64,000 nt of DNA from Daedaleopsis sinensis (taxonomy: Eukaryota > Basidiomycota > Agaricomycetes > Polyporales > Polyporaceae). Of the stretch, positions 12,001 through 23,526 are shown piece by piece. Under the pieces are notes generated by a model, which worked only from the letters and a program-made list of their open reading frames with translations, was not told where the DNA came from and searched no databases. A program made the translations under genes and the position numbers. The DNA lies in assembly GCA_033807695.1 (NCBI GenBank), contig CM066302.1, forward strand, positions 4,712,001 through 4,776,000, given 5' to 3'. Position 1 is the stretch's first letter. Each line of letters begins with the position of its first letter.

Positions 12001-14738
12001 TTACTTCTCCGGACTATCAGGCACGTACCCCTCGCCCCCAGGGGTGGCCATCGTTGTGATCGCAGACGCGGACCCGGGGTCAGACGCAGGCTCCACGTTG
12101 CTTGCGGGCATATGCATGGATTCAGGAGGTGCGGTTTCAGCCCACTGGCTCGTCATTGCAGCCGCGGCAGATGCCAACTTGGCGTCGTTCGCAGACGAGT
12201 TCGGGTCGAGCATCGGCGCAAGCACCGAGCTCGCCTGACCAGACGACACACCGTCCACTGAAGCCACTTTGCCTGTGTCAGCTTGCGTGAAGTCGTCGGC
12301 CTTAGGAAAGACGGGGTTAAGATCTGCAGCCGACGGTACCGCAGCAGGAAGCGGATGATTCGGTGTGGGGCCAGCATGCCCCACGAGGGATGGTGAGTGC
12401 GCGTCGCTTGATCCCTCGCCTCCGGTCCCAAGCACAGTGATGCGGGCGTCGTCTGCCGAAGAGAACGTACTGTCTGCCGAAGAGAACGTACTGTCAGCCG
12501 AATCGGTGGTCGATGAGGGAGTTGCTTTGGCTCTTTTACGGCGTGGTTTTTCGTCGTCCACAGCACAGCGCGCTGCTGGCGAACCCTGCGGGTGATCCCA
12601 TCGTGTACGTTTGCGACTCTTCCTGGTCCGGCTTCCCGCCGGACCATCTGCCCAGAGGCCCAACGAGAACGCCGAGTCTTCCGATCCGTCGCCGTCGTGC
12701 ATGTCCACGCCGTCGTGCATGTCCACGCCGTCGTGCATGTCCTCGCCGTCGGGCTGCTCCTCGCCGTAGGGCTGCTCCCCGCCGCAGGGCTGCTCCCCGC
12801 CGTAGGGCTGCTCCTCGCCGTCGGGCTGCTCCTCGCCGTCGGGCATATTCTCGTCCTCGTCCTTGATGTCGTCCTCGTCTTCCTTGACGGTTCCGTCGTT
12901 GTTGCGTAGCGTGTCGATCTTGTCCGCATCTCCAATAACGGTGTATTTCGTGTTGGAGGCGCCTCCTACGCCTCCCCCGCGAAGCATACACCCCTTCCCG
13001 ACCTTCTTCGCCCGTAGCTCCCGAAGATATTGACTGGCTGCGGCTAACGACGCCTCGGTCTTGAATTTGAAGATCGTGATGCACGATCGGCCAGGCTCAA
13101 GGAGCGCAATAGACAGGGCCAGCCTCGCCTCATCGTACACCATGATGCCGCCGATACGCGGCAGCGTCATCTGCACAAGGCCCTCTGCAATCAGTCGCTG
13201 GGGCTCCTCGAGGGTATGCTTGAACGAAAACCCTATTCCATTGAATCGCGCAACAGGATTCTGCCCGACTGCGACTCCCTATACGTCAGTAATCGTCAAT
13301 CGAAAAGACCACACACACTCACTCTTGATCTCTCCAGCGAGATTCATCCGACCCCAGAGACAGGGATCATGTCGTCTATAACATCGCTCACAAGTCACCT
13401 CCGTTGAATGGCGGTCGCAGTCTACGTTCGCCTGCATGCAAGGGTCGCACTGGCCTCTCGTCAAATCAGATGTCACGTTCAGATGCCACTCACTCACCTT
13501 GCCTGGCAGGTTAACCACAGGGTGTTCGTTCGGTCGTCCCGTGGTTCTGCGCTTTTTGGCAGCAGGGCTTCCCGGCAGCAAGGTGTCCGCCTGCGCGGAG
13601 ACTTTAGCACTCGCGTTCGTTCTGCTCCTTGTCATTCGTGTCGTTCGCGCTGCCACCAGTGTCTCGGCTGGCGATTCCATTTCGTGCACTCCGCGGCCGT
13701 CTTGAGCAACAACGCCTCCGCGTCCTCCGCGTCCTCCGCGTCCTCCGCGTCCTCCCCGTCCTCCCCGTCCTCCCCGTCCTCCCCGTCCTCCGCGTCCTCC
13801 GCGTCCTCCCCGCCCTCCGCGCCCGCCTCGATCGCCTCGCGCGCCTCGACCGCCTCGACCGCCGCTGGACCCTTCATCGTCCACACGGTCGCGGCTCGGC
13901 TCGCACTGGTTATCCCGCTCAATGTTGACCTCGGCGCCCCCCTTCGCGAATCCGCTTCTCGCCGGGGGTTGCACTGCGCCCTCTTCTCCCTTCAAGTCGT
14001 CCGTCACGTCGTTTAAGACCAGCCTCGCCGACGACGAAGGTGCTCACCTTCCGTTCAACGACTTCCTCCTCATCCTCCAAATCGAAGACTTCGCCCGAAA
14101 GGAGCGCACCTGGTCCCGGGCTTTCACGCTTTACTGGACGGCCAACATTGCCGTCGCGGAAGTCCTTCGTCCTCTCGACGCGCAAAACTTCAGACGCAGG
14201 ATTAGTACTGAACACCCTCACAAGCATCCGGCAAACACCTACGGTCCGCCTTCGCCAACTGGAACATGCGCAAAGCTGTACTCGCCTGACCTTGTAACCA
14301 CTTGATTTGGGTTTGCAACGCTCCCCTCTCTGTTGGCGGGCGAGAATCCGCCTCCATTTCGAGCCCGCGGATGCGTCCGTTCAGTTCCTCCAAGTCGTGC
14401 TCGCGATAATCGTAGTAGGAACGGCGCGTGGCCAGTGCGTATACTTCGACTAGCTCAGAAATCATCCCTTCGGGTGCAACAGGGTTCAGGTGGTCGATGA
14501 TGTCCTCCATGTCTGCGTCATGAGACCTCGAATTGGCTTCCCCTGGCCACTTGTGTTCGGCCTTCGCCTGTGTGAGTCCTAAGTCATCGCGACAGCCAGT
14601 GTAACGTACCATTAACCGTAAAAAGCTCTCCTTCAAGTGAACGACCATCGTTCGTGTCATGACTGCGGGATCCTTTCCTAGGATGTCTTCTCGCAGCTCG
14701 TCCCACGCCTGTGCGGTTCTCATCTCCTCGAGCTCCAT
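12001..14738 (-). CDS. Zn2Cys6-cluster protein with RGG box
   Basis: Four exons (14738-14243, 14187-14048, 13989-13323, 13268-12001) join in frame to 856 residues. The N-terminal ~165 residues are helical and coiled-coil-like. About residues 255-300 are an uninterrupted GGR/RGG repeat, an RNA- or nucleic-acid-binding signature. Near residue 400 comes C-x2-C-x6-C-x8-C-x2-C-x6-C, exactly the spacing of fungal Zn2Cys6 binuclear clusters. The C-terminal half is acidic with DGEEQP/DGEDMH repeats, then a basic KRTRW/KRAK stretch and a Ser/Ala-rich tail. A nuclear DNA-binding regulator is the simplest reading. The cluster being central rather than N-terminal, and next to an RGG box, is unusual. Confidence 0.68.
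13709..13850. repeat. GGR-coding minisatellite
   Basis: A near-perfect 9-bp tandem repeat (GCGTCCTCC / CCGTCCTCC on the plus strand) encodes the GGR run of the Zn2Cys6 protein. Its antisense frame is open but is an artefact of the repeat. Confidence 0.8.
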
Positions 14739-16497
14739 TTGGTTTCGCTCAGAACAGTTGTCACAGTTGGCAGCCAGTTGGATAGAAGTGAGCTTGCATC
14801 AGCAGCAGAGAACAAGAGGGGCTGGGGTAGTGGCTGGGGTAGTGCGTCGCAGAACTAGCGAAAGGCTTGAGAACAGTGACCGCCCCGCTGGAGACAACGG
14901 TCGAGCGCCAACTGAAACCCACTTTAGACGCCCGCGCCGACTGTGTCACACGGTATTAATATCCACCACTCAAACCCAAAGACGTTCACGGTCACCCTTC
15001 CGAAGTGATAAGTTCGCATCCCCGCCTCCGCCGCTACCACACGGTTAGCCGCAACGGGGAATACCGTCCGATCCGCACGCTTTGTTGGGCGTCAGCGCAA
15101 CCCTAACAATACAAGTACGCAACTCTCTGCTACTCCGAACGTCCCAGTCATCCTCAGAGTCAAGGCGAAACGTTATTGCGATTCTCGAGCTGCACCCCAA
15201 ATACTGTCCACATCAACCGCTTGTCTTGCCTGCAGCAGTCAGCACCCATGTAGACATCATGTTGTCCCGTACCGTTTCGCCTGCAAGCCCGTATACCCCA
15301 CTCCCGCTACTGGCAGATCCGACTCCGCAGCAAAGTCCCGCTTCGGTCCCAGCTGCGAACCGCACTCCCCAACACAAAGGCTCGATGCACTCGTGCTTAG
15401 GTGCGTCTTGAGGCACGCGGAGGTCTTCCAGCGCCGCTTGCTCTTCATTGCAACGGCTGTGCCACCGCCGCGGATCTTCGTTGAGCGGGCCGACACGTAC
15501 AGTATTTCTGCAGAGAACGCGTCGCATCGCGAATTCCGCACCAACCACGTCAGGAGCGCACACGAATGTACATCAGCTCCGCAAACGGTATCAGGGCGGT
15601 TGCCCACACGTCGACTGGCGCAGATGTCGACGTCCGCTAGGTCGCTGATTCACTGTGGCATACGAACAAACGATGTCATATTTAGTATGTGCGAAAACAC
15701 TCCGTATATGGTGGAAAACGCGCTCACAAGGCGATCTGCGGTAAGCAACCCTCGGCAACGTTTCCACCAAGGTCGTTATCGGGGGGTTTATCTTAGGGTT
15801 AACGCGAAGGTCAGCCTGGCCAATAACGGCTTAGTGCCAGCAGAGAACGTACCAGTCGTTGCGCACATCGCCTATTCTCTGCAAACTACAAGATTAGAAA
15901 GGGTTCGAAACACGTTGTCGACCGCCTTGTAGAGCTTGAGAACGTTGCGCTGAAGGGTGCTGAAGGGATGCGCCCTTTGTTGCGACCCGCGTCCTCTTGC
16001 TCCGCATACCTTCGAGATCGAAGCCAATGACAACGCAGGCAAGCGGGGCAAGCCATGTTCGGCTGTAGAATGCACATATTCCGGCACAAATGAGCCAAAA
16101 AGTTGAGCAGTATGGGCAAATACCCGGAGGATTTGCAATTGATGCGTCCATGATGTACATGACGAACCTATGAACAGCTTGAACAGCTTTTGAATCCGAC
16201 GTCAGCATCGGCGTCTAACGAAGACGTCGGCATCAGCGGTGGGAGGCGAATGACATCACAATGAGCGCTGGATGCCGTCATTGCTGCAGCTCCGCTGAAA
16301 TCTCCGAATATAAATCACTGCAGCTGCGGACAAAACGCTCCGCATCTCTCTGCCGACCACCAGTTCCCTTTCCCTCTGGTCGCCCCCAACCCTCCAGCTT
16401 GCGGTAGCTCACAAATTACTGTCTGGGCTTGAAACGAGCTCACGATTGCACTCCTAGACGAATCCAACAACGATAGGGTGCTCCACGGCAAGGCGCT
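14739..16497. other. Intergenic, no gene supported
   Basis: Only short overlapping frames are present. A TATAAA at 16309-16314 could be a core-promoter element for the plus-strand gene starting at 16498; nothing else stands out. Confidence 0.4.
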
Positions 16498-17950
16498 ATG
16501 CCGAAACACGGAAAGGTATACTACGCCGTTGCGGAAGGACGCGTCCCCGGGATCTACCACACGTGGTAGGTAACGATGTCATATTATGGACTCGTCGTTA
16601 GCTCACACTACTCCGCTCGACCGGTTGCCACGGCACAAGGGCAGAGTGCCGCGAGCAGGTGAATAGGTTCACCGGGAACAAGCACGAGAAGTTCTACAGC
16701 CTCCGGCAAGCCCAGCAATACCTCACTGACCACGGAGTCTTCGCGCCATACTCTTCCCCTGAACGTGACCCCCCACAAACCCCCTTGGCGACCACGTTAC
16801 ACACTCACAGGACCTCAACCCCGTACGCCAAACCTGCGTCTATGGGCTACAATGCGAAAGGCGCAGCGGCCACGAGTCATCGCGCCGACCAGCCGGGCTC
16901 ATCAGCCTCGGGTTCGGAAATGTGGACGGAGGTAGTCGCGGACGAGTCTGCGTGGGACGTTGTCTTTGCCGACGGCGCGTGCAAAGGCAACGGCTTGCAC
17001 GGGTGCCTAGCGGGAGTCGGCGTGTGGTGGTGCGACAACGACTCGAGGTGTGCTTCGTCGACCGTGGGTTGCGTGCTTTCACCGAGTTGTGCTTCAGGAA
17101 CCTATCCGAGCGATGCCCGGGGATGCAAACGAACCTCTGTGCGGACCTTGTGGTGCGTTGCGTTTTCGTCGCGGCGTCAGAAGATAGACCCGTCGGGTTC
17201 ATTGGCACAATAGGCAGTCGTGCGGGTCCTCGAGACGACGCCACACTCAAAGCGACCGCTGTTGATCAAAACGCACTCGAAGTACAGCATCCGTTGTCAG
17301 TGTATACCCTACTCCGTGAATGCCCCCACTCATTTGCATGTACCCAGGTTTCCGCGTGTGGATGCCGAAGTGGCTCCAGAACAACTGGAAGAGTTCCACC
17401 GGAGAACCTGTACCCAATGCTCACCTCATCCAATACCTTGCGGCACTCATCGACCTTCGCGCACGTGAGGGGCAAAAGGTCCGTACACCTGCGACGTTCT
17501 TTGATATCAGCCGCCGCTGTGCCATCCTGAAAGCCAGCGTCAACGCGCTGACACCTTTAAACAGGTCCACCTCAGCCATGTCCAAGTCCCTGTCGCTATC
17601 ACATGGAACGATACGGGACCAGCCCAGCTAGCCAAGTCCGGAGCGACACTTCCCGCGGTGCTGGTAAGGGATTGGAAGGCCCTCACTCACGCACTGGACA
17701 CCTCGGACAAGGTGCGTTTATTTCTTAGACCCGTTCTCCCCTGCACGACACGGACCAGCCTGATCGTTTCATTTAGCAGCCGGTGGCAAGTTCCAGCGGG
17801 GCTGGGCCGTCAGCGCAGGAACCCGAGGTGAGCGACAGGTCATTGACCCTATTACGCTCGCATAGCACGGCTGAAGGGACACATTCGCAGGGCTACGCAG
17901 CAGGTCTGTTATCACCGGAGGAACTTTTGGCCGAGCTCGCCGACATCTAA
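16498..17950 (+). CDS. RNase H1 homologue, probable pseudoenzyme
   Basis: Seven exons join without a frame break (16498-16565, 16640-17047, 17098-17152, 17214-17295, 17348-17478, 17565-17711, 17780-17950), giving about 353 residues. The first two exons encode an RNase H1 hybrid-binding module (KVYYAVAEGRVPGIYHTW, then KHEKFYSLRQAQQYL). After a linker comes the RNase H fold: FADGACKGNG, QTN, LLIKTHSKYSIRC, WMPKWLQNNWK, STGEPVPNAHLI, and a decayed C-terminal part. Eukaryotic RNases H1 use Asp, Glu, Asp, Asp plus a His in HV.GHSG. Here the first Asp stays, the Glu position reads ADL, the second Asp reads THS, HV.GHSG is gone, and the final Asp region reads GPAQLA. Cleavage of RNA-DNA hybrids is therefore unlikely, although the splicing frame is intact. 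Confidence 0.78.
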
Positions 17951-18681
17951 GTGCGACAAATGCGGCGAGCCTGTGCCTCAGGCCAAGTTCGACAGACGTC
18001 ACGGCGACCGGTAACAGTGTATTTGTATTGATGGTCGCGGCAGTCATGGAAAGCCCACGTGTATCGTGTATAAACTTCTGTAATGTTATATGTACCCCTA
18101 ACTCCACATGCATAAATCCACATGTGCGTGAAAGGTTGTGCGCGCACTCCGCGGCACGTAGTCAGCAGCTTATGTAGTACTGATGCATTACTTGACGGTA
18201 CTGCCCCAGGACGGTGTTGCATCAGGAGCCGGCCGTGTACGTGATGTATTACAGACTGCTGGGTACCTAGAGGGACCGATAGGCGGCCCTCTCGGCTTGT
18301 CGGCAGCCTTCCCTATATGGGTTTCCACTTGGGATAATGCCTCGGCAATGTATATTCCAATGAGATCACGATTTATGCGCTGCATATACTGTATTTGGGA
18401 CATCTACACTGTCACCCGAGAGGTAAACAAGTCAAGACAAAGTAGATATTAGTCAGTAGTCCTTTGTATACAACTACTAACTGACTCGGACACTATAAAC
18501 ACCTGCTGACGTCCATGGCGGGTTCGTAGGCACATAAGATGACATTGTGGGAACACATTACCACCTCGAGCATCACAGGGAAGCTACCCAAGGACGTAGG
18601 TACACGGAGAACAGCGGGAACTCGAAGCAGTACAGCATTTACGAGACATGATGTCACCCCCAGCGGTACCCCATCCAGCCC
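17951..18681. other. Intergenic, nothing recognised
   Basis: The region holds the 3' flanks of the plus-strand RNase H1-like gene and the minus-strand gene at 18682-21860. No further gene or repeat was seen. Confidence 0.5.
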
Positions 18682-21600
18682 TTACTGACGACGTGTTCTC
18701 TTCCCTGGGCGAACGTTGGACGGGTCCTTGCGCTGCCGCTTCCTATGGTGACGAGGAGAGCACATGAGTATGCAGCGTAATCAGGGCTGAATTGGAACGC
18801 GAACTCACTTTGTATTGACGGGGCCAGCGATACTACGCCGAGTGAGCTCCTGCAGGACGTAGACGACGTCGTGGACAGCGGCTTCCCAATCATCCCGAGT
18901 AGTAGACGCTATGTCGTACCACCACACGAGGGAAAGGAGAACCATCAACATGCCGTTCTTTCCAGGCACATTGAGGGCTTCCCATTCGCCCTCCCCACCG
19001 GGAATAGGGCGACCAGCAACATCCCGGGGACGCCAGGAAGGCTGTAAGTTGCCCCACCAATCCCACCAGGTCCTAGCGTACTCATCCTCTTGTGACAGCT
19101 TTGGCACCCTTGAGAGCACGCGGCGGTCTCGGCGGATCCAGTCACCCACGGCAGTGGGCCGTCCTGTCGCGTTCAGCCCAGTATTCTGCAAGCAGAGTGG
19201 TCAGTATTGACTCATTTCTCTTTGATAATCACTCACTGAAGTGAACCACTTATTAGAGCGTTCAAGTTCGGTCCACAAGACGAGCGCGCGATTGAGTTCC
19301 GGACCACAGCCTTTGCCATGCATGTGGTCGTAAGCGTCGCGGACCCAGTCGGGCCATCCCTCGTCATTCAACATCTCCGCCCCACTGCTCGGCTCAGACG
19401 ACGGCGCGGACCCGGACGACGGCGCGGACTTGGACGACGACGCGGACCCGGACGACGGCGCGGGCGCGGGTTCAGACGATGGCGCGGCCCCGGAGGACGG
19501 CGCGGGCGTGGGTTCGGATGACGGCGTAGACCTGGAGGACGGCGCGGGCTCGGACGACAGCGCGGGCGCGGGCTCGGACGACGGCGCGGGCGTGGGCGCG
19601 GGCTCGGACGACGGTGCGGGCGCGGGTGCGGGCGCGGGCTCGGACGACGGCGCGGGCGCGGGCGCGGGCTCGGACGACGGCGCGGGCGTGGGTTCAGATG
19701 ACGGCGCGGGCGCGGGTTCAGACGACGGCGCGGACCCGGAGGACGGCACGGACCCAGCGGGTGCGTTGGCACACAACGCAGTGGCAGGCGCGGATGACGA
19801 TGCAGTAGCGGGCGCAGCGGCAGGCGCGAGAGATGCAGCGGCAGGCGCGGGAGATGCCGCGAGCGCGGGAGATGCAGCAGCGGGCGGGGAAGTCGACACA
19901 GCGGTGGGCGGAGATGTCGACGCAGCGGCGGATGATGATGCCGCGGCGGGCCCGGATGTGTGAGCCAGTGAGGGGGACGTCGAGGTGCCCACGAGAGCGG
20001 GTTGGACCTGTGAGGTGGATCCCTCCAACCGTTTTGATCGCCGGGGCTCCTGCGGGGTCGACGGCACTTGTGCCTTGGCTTTGCCCTTCCCCTTTGCGGC
20101 AGGTTTTGCGGTCGCAGTCTTAGATGGGCCAGGGAGAAGTTGTAACGAAGCGAGGAGTTCCTGGTTTGCGGCACGTGTGTTCAGCACACTGATTTCGTAC
20201 TCGGTGCAGCTGTCATGCAGCCATAGGAATGTGCGGCGTTGGTCCTCTGGCATTGCGTCCACTTTGCGGCGCATGGCGTCGTTGAGGCCCAGCTCGTCGG
20301 CAGTCGGGATGCGGGCGCCTGCAGGTAGCGAGGCAACGAGGATTTCGTCCTCGTCCTCCTCCAGCTCGTCGACCTCCAGCTCGTCGTCCTCCTGCTCTTT
20401 GTCGAACTCGTCTTGGTCGGAATCAGAATCAGAGTCTGAGTCTGACGAGTCCGCAGTCTCAGAGTCCGAGTCACGAGCCGAGCGGCCAGGGGTGCGCTTA
20501 GCGGCTTGGCGTTGCTTCCCCTTCCCGTTCGTTTTCTTCGCCGTCTTGGTGCGCGGGTTTGTCGACGATGTAGCCCTATCGACCGTGTCCGGGGCAGCGC
20601 TGGTGGAGGCTACGCCAGCCCGGCCAGCAGGCGATGCGCGGGCCGCCGCGTCCGGGTCCTGGGCGTTCTGCTTGTTGCTCTCCCGAATGGCATACTCTGC
20701 GGAGCACTGTTAGTACGAGTGACGCTGCAGAGGTGGAGGGACACGCACCTTCGCTTGTCATGAGGAACCGGCAGAACGAAGGGATCACCTCATTTTGGAA
20801 GGCCTCGGGCTCAACACCATGCCAGTTGCGTGCACCAGCTGTTCGGCCACCATTGACACTGTAAACGTACTCTATCAGCATGACAGCTCAATGAGAACAG
20901 GCCGCGGTACGTACACTCTCAGCTCGAAGGCCTCATCACCGTGGGCGTTCGGCACACCAGCGAACAGCGTGACATAGAAGCCAGTATACGTGCGCAATAG
21001 CTCTAACAGTGGTTGGACCACCCCTGCAAAGTGTTCGCGAGCTCTGTGCATAGGTTAGGTTCGGCTCGTACCACCCGTATCTGAGATGTACACACCTCGC
21101 CTTAGACTCGTCGTCGAGATCGACGCCGGCCGTTGGAAGGATCTCAGCGCGATACTCCTCCATGTCTGCCGCGTGCTCGGCCTCAACCTCCAACTCGAGG
21201 GCGTGTTTGAACTCCTCGGATTCCAACGCCAACATCTCACGGGCGATAGCACCGCGAAAGTTGACCTTCTGGTTGGCCGGGAGGTTGGCGAGGGGCCAGC
21301 GAGTGTCGAACTCGGCGGCGATGTCGTCGCTCTTCTTGTCCATGTAGGCCTGCCAGACGGCCAGCTTGCGGGGTGGGGGAGGAGGGTCTATCTGCTGGCG
21401 AAGCTTGATAAGAAGAGGAGTCCAGGGGTTGTTCTGCTTGCGATTGGCGGCGACGCGGCGGTAACGGAAGTGTGTTTTGAGGCGCTGTAGCTCAATAGTC
21501 AATAGCCAGTCGCACACAACCGTACAAGAGTACTGTACCTTCTGGGTGAGCTTGACGATTGCAGCCTTCCTGCTTCAGAACCTCCGCCGTTTCCGCCGGA

Positions 21601-21860
21601 GGTGGGGGGAAGGACGCGTCGGGGTCGCGGTCAAGGGGCAGGTTCCATTGGAATTTCGCCCACCATTGGACGAAGAAGTCGTGCCAAAAAGCCTTCTCGG
21701 CTTTTCTACTCTCGTTGCGAGAGTCGATATACCGGTCGAAGTTCTCGTCGATGAAGGCGGCGCGTTCACCGTGGAAGTGTCCTTGACATCCTGCCTTGCC
21801 TCCTTTGGCTTTTCTCTTAGTCTGGCGACGTGACCGGGCGGCGGCCGAAGTTCTAGCCAT
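18682..21860 (-). CDS. Long agaricomycete family protein, function unknown
   Basis: Exons run 21860-~21539, 21484-21096, 21043-20915, 20858-20749, 20696-19237, 19185-18809 and 18742-18682. The N-terminal part has KAFWHDFFVQWWAKFQWNLP and LKTHFRYRR; then come LLELLRTYTGFYVTLFAG and RTAGARNWHG. The middle is an acidic plus (A/P)SSEPAP low-complexity stretch, followed by WPDWVRDAYDHM, TGRPTAVGDWI, WWDWWGNLQPSWR and VPGKNGM.MV. A basic tail (KKRQRKDPSNVRPGKRTRRQ) ends it and could be a nuclear signal. I believe this architecture is a dispersed multi-copy family in mushroom genomes; its function is unknown. Exon 1 and exon 2 join only if one nucleotide is skipped near 21565-21571, so this copy may be frameshifted. 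Confidence 0.65.
19380..19990. repeat. Pro/Ala/Ser-coding low-complexity tract
   Basis: An imperfect repeat of GGCGCGGGCGCGGGCTCGGACGA-like units encodes the SSEPAPAP region of the minus-strand gene. The open plus-strand frame across it is a shadow. Confidence 0.7.
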
Positions 21861-22109
21861 GAGACAACGAGAAGAACAAGGAAGAATGCAGAGTTCGACG
21901 TAGGAAGGATGGACAGTTCGATGCGAAGCGAGACGTGGTCAGAGGGGAGAGTTTGTAGGGAACGCGTGAACGCGTGAGGGAACGCGTTAGGCGACGCGCT
22001 CTGTCACGATGTCACTTGTAGCTGTCACGAGCGATACGCGCACGTGGTTAGAGACTCATGGACGAGCGTCAAGTGTGCTCTCGTCTTTCCTTCATCCCTG
22101 TCGAACGCA

Positions 22110-23420
22110 ATGGCGGGCCCATCGGACGAGCTCATTCAAGACTACGACTACCTCGCCGCCTCCCTTGGAGTCACTCCCGTCTTTGACCTCGACACTGGGG
22201 AGATCGTGCCCATCGGGTTGCCGGAAGGTGGCCAAAAGCAGGTGTACGTTGTCTGGGTGGGCAGGGCTATCGGCCTCTTTGCCAATTGGTGCGTGCTCCT
22301 CTCATTGCTGTCGCGTACACCAGTCCAACTGACTCATTACAGGGGTCTCACCAGCGCGATGGTGAGCGGGTTTCCCCATTGCGCGTACAAGGGGTACCCC
22401 AATCTCGAAAGAGCACGGCTTGGATGGTTCCAAGGCCCAACAGGCGTGGGCAGGTGGACACCTCCTCGACCACGCGCGGCAGTCTGTACCCCCGGAGTCG
22501 TTCCTGCCTGTGCATCTCAGCTCCCTCGCGAAGTGCGCGTGCAAGCGCCATCGCAGCAACCCCGCCCGCTCCCCACTGAGAACTACGACGCTGTCCCGGA
22601 GGAGTCCCCGGCCTGGGAAGACGACCCCGCTTGGGAAGACGAGCCCGTCAGGGAATACGACAGCGACGACACTCAAGTATACAGCGACGCTCCTGAGGAG
22701 CCGCTCTCCCCCACCATATCCAGCCTTTCGACTCTGAGTCTCTCGATGTCCCCCGCCCTTACTGCTGGCACGCTCTCCCCAGGTACCGTGGCCACTCCCA
22801 GCCTCGCGCCCTCATCGACCTCGGCATACTCCCCTCGTGTCATTTCACGGACACTTTCGTGCCCCGGTCCAGCGCACTCCGAGCCCCCACCGATCAGAAT
22901 TCCACGGCGCGCAGGTCCCGCGACCAAGAACGTGAACCCCGCCAAAGCTGCTTCGACGGTCGGCAAGTCTCGGGTGGCGACATCTGCCAGTACCACGGGG
23001 AGGCCAGGGAGGCGCGCCAGCCCCATCTCTGAGTCCCGGCAACCGTCAAGACAGACCCCAGCCGCCGACACCCTCCCCCGAGACCGCCCCGACGCCTACC
23101 TCAGGCAAGGAGACTTCGTCCCCGTGCCCAAGCCAAGGCGTGTGTACGTCGTGGTGCGCGGAGATTATCCGGGCATTTACTTCGACAGGTTAGTCTTAGA
23201 TTCTTCGCTTGCATCATCCCGCATGTGTACGTACGCTGATCATTACTGCGTCTGATACAGACACACAGCATCCGTGATGCTCGGCGCGTCCCCCGGCATG
23301 AAGCTGGTCGTTTTCCGGTCGCTCAGCAAGGCCGCGTGGTACTTCGTCCAACAGTACATGCGTCGGCAGGTCGGCGTCCCAGTATACTCGGGCCCTGATC
23401 TGGTGGCCCCCCAGTGTTAA
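22110..23420 (+). CDS. Protein with two RNase H1-type hybrid-binding modules
   Basis: Three exons (22110-22288, 22343-23188, 23261-23420) join in frame to 394 residues. Residues ~43-95 (QVYVVWVGRAIGLFANW, then GFPHCAYKGYPNLERARLGW) and ~335-385 (RRVYVVVRGDYPGIYFDR, then LVVFRSLSKAAWYFVQQYM) both follow the RNase H1 N-terminal hybrid-binding (caulimovirus-viroplasmin-type) pattern: Y-V-V.G...G(I/L)(Y/F), then a hydrophobic strand and an A-rich helix. In both modules an intron falls at the same place, just after the W/R that follows GI/GL. About 235 Ser/Pro/Ala-rich residues separate them. No nuclease domain is present. Binding to RNA-DNA hybrids or dsRNA is inferred from the fold. Confidence 0.7.
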
Positions 23421-23526
23421 GTACTTAGTACATGTCAGAGGTCGCGGTGTTCATGTATTTTCCCCCTGCCAATATCATGCATGCATTCTCGGTCGTCGTA
23501 ACTGTGTGAAGCACGAGATACATACA

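Noticed and set aside
12592..12909. Plus-strand frame with a VHVHAVVHV/LLPAVGLLL repeat resembling membrane helices
   Set aside because: It is the antisense of the DGEEQP-coding repeat of the minus-strand Zn2Cys6 gene.
19430..19963. Plus-strand Asp/Gly/Ala-rich frame of 177 codons
   Set aside because: Antisense of the SSEPAP-coding tract of the minus-strand gene; that gene has conserved segments on both sides.
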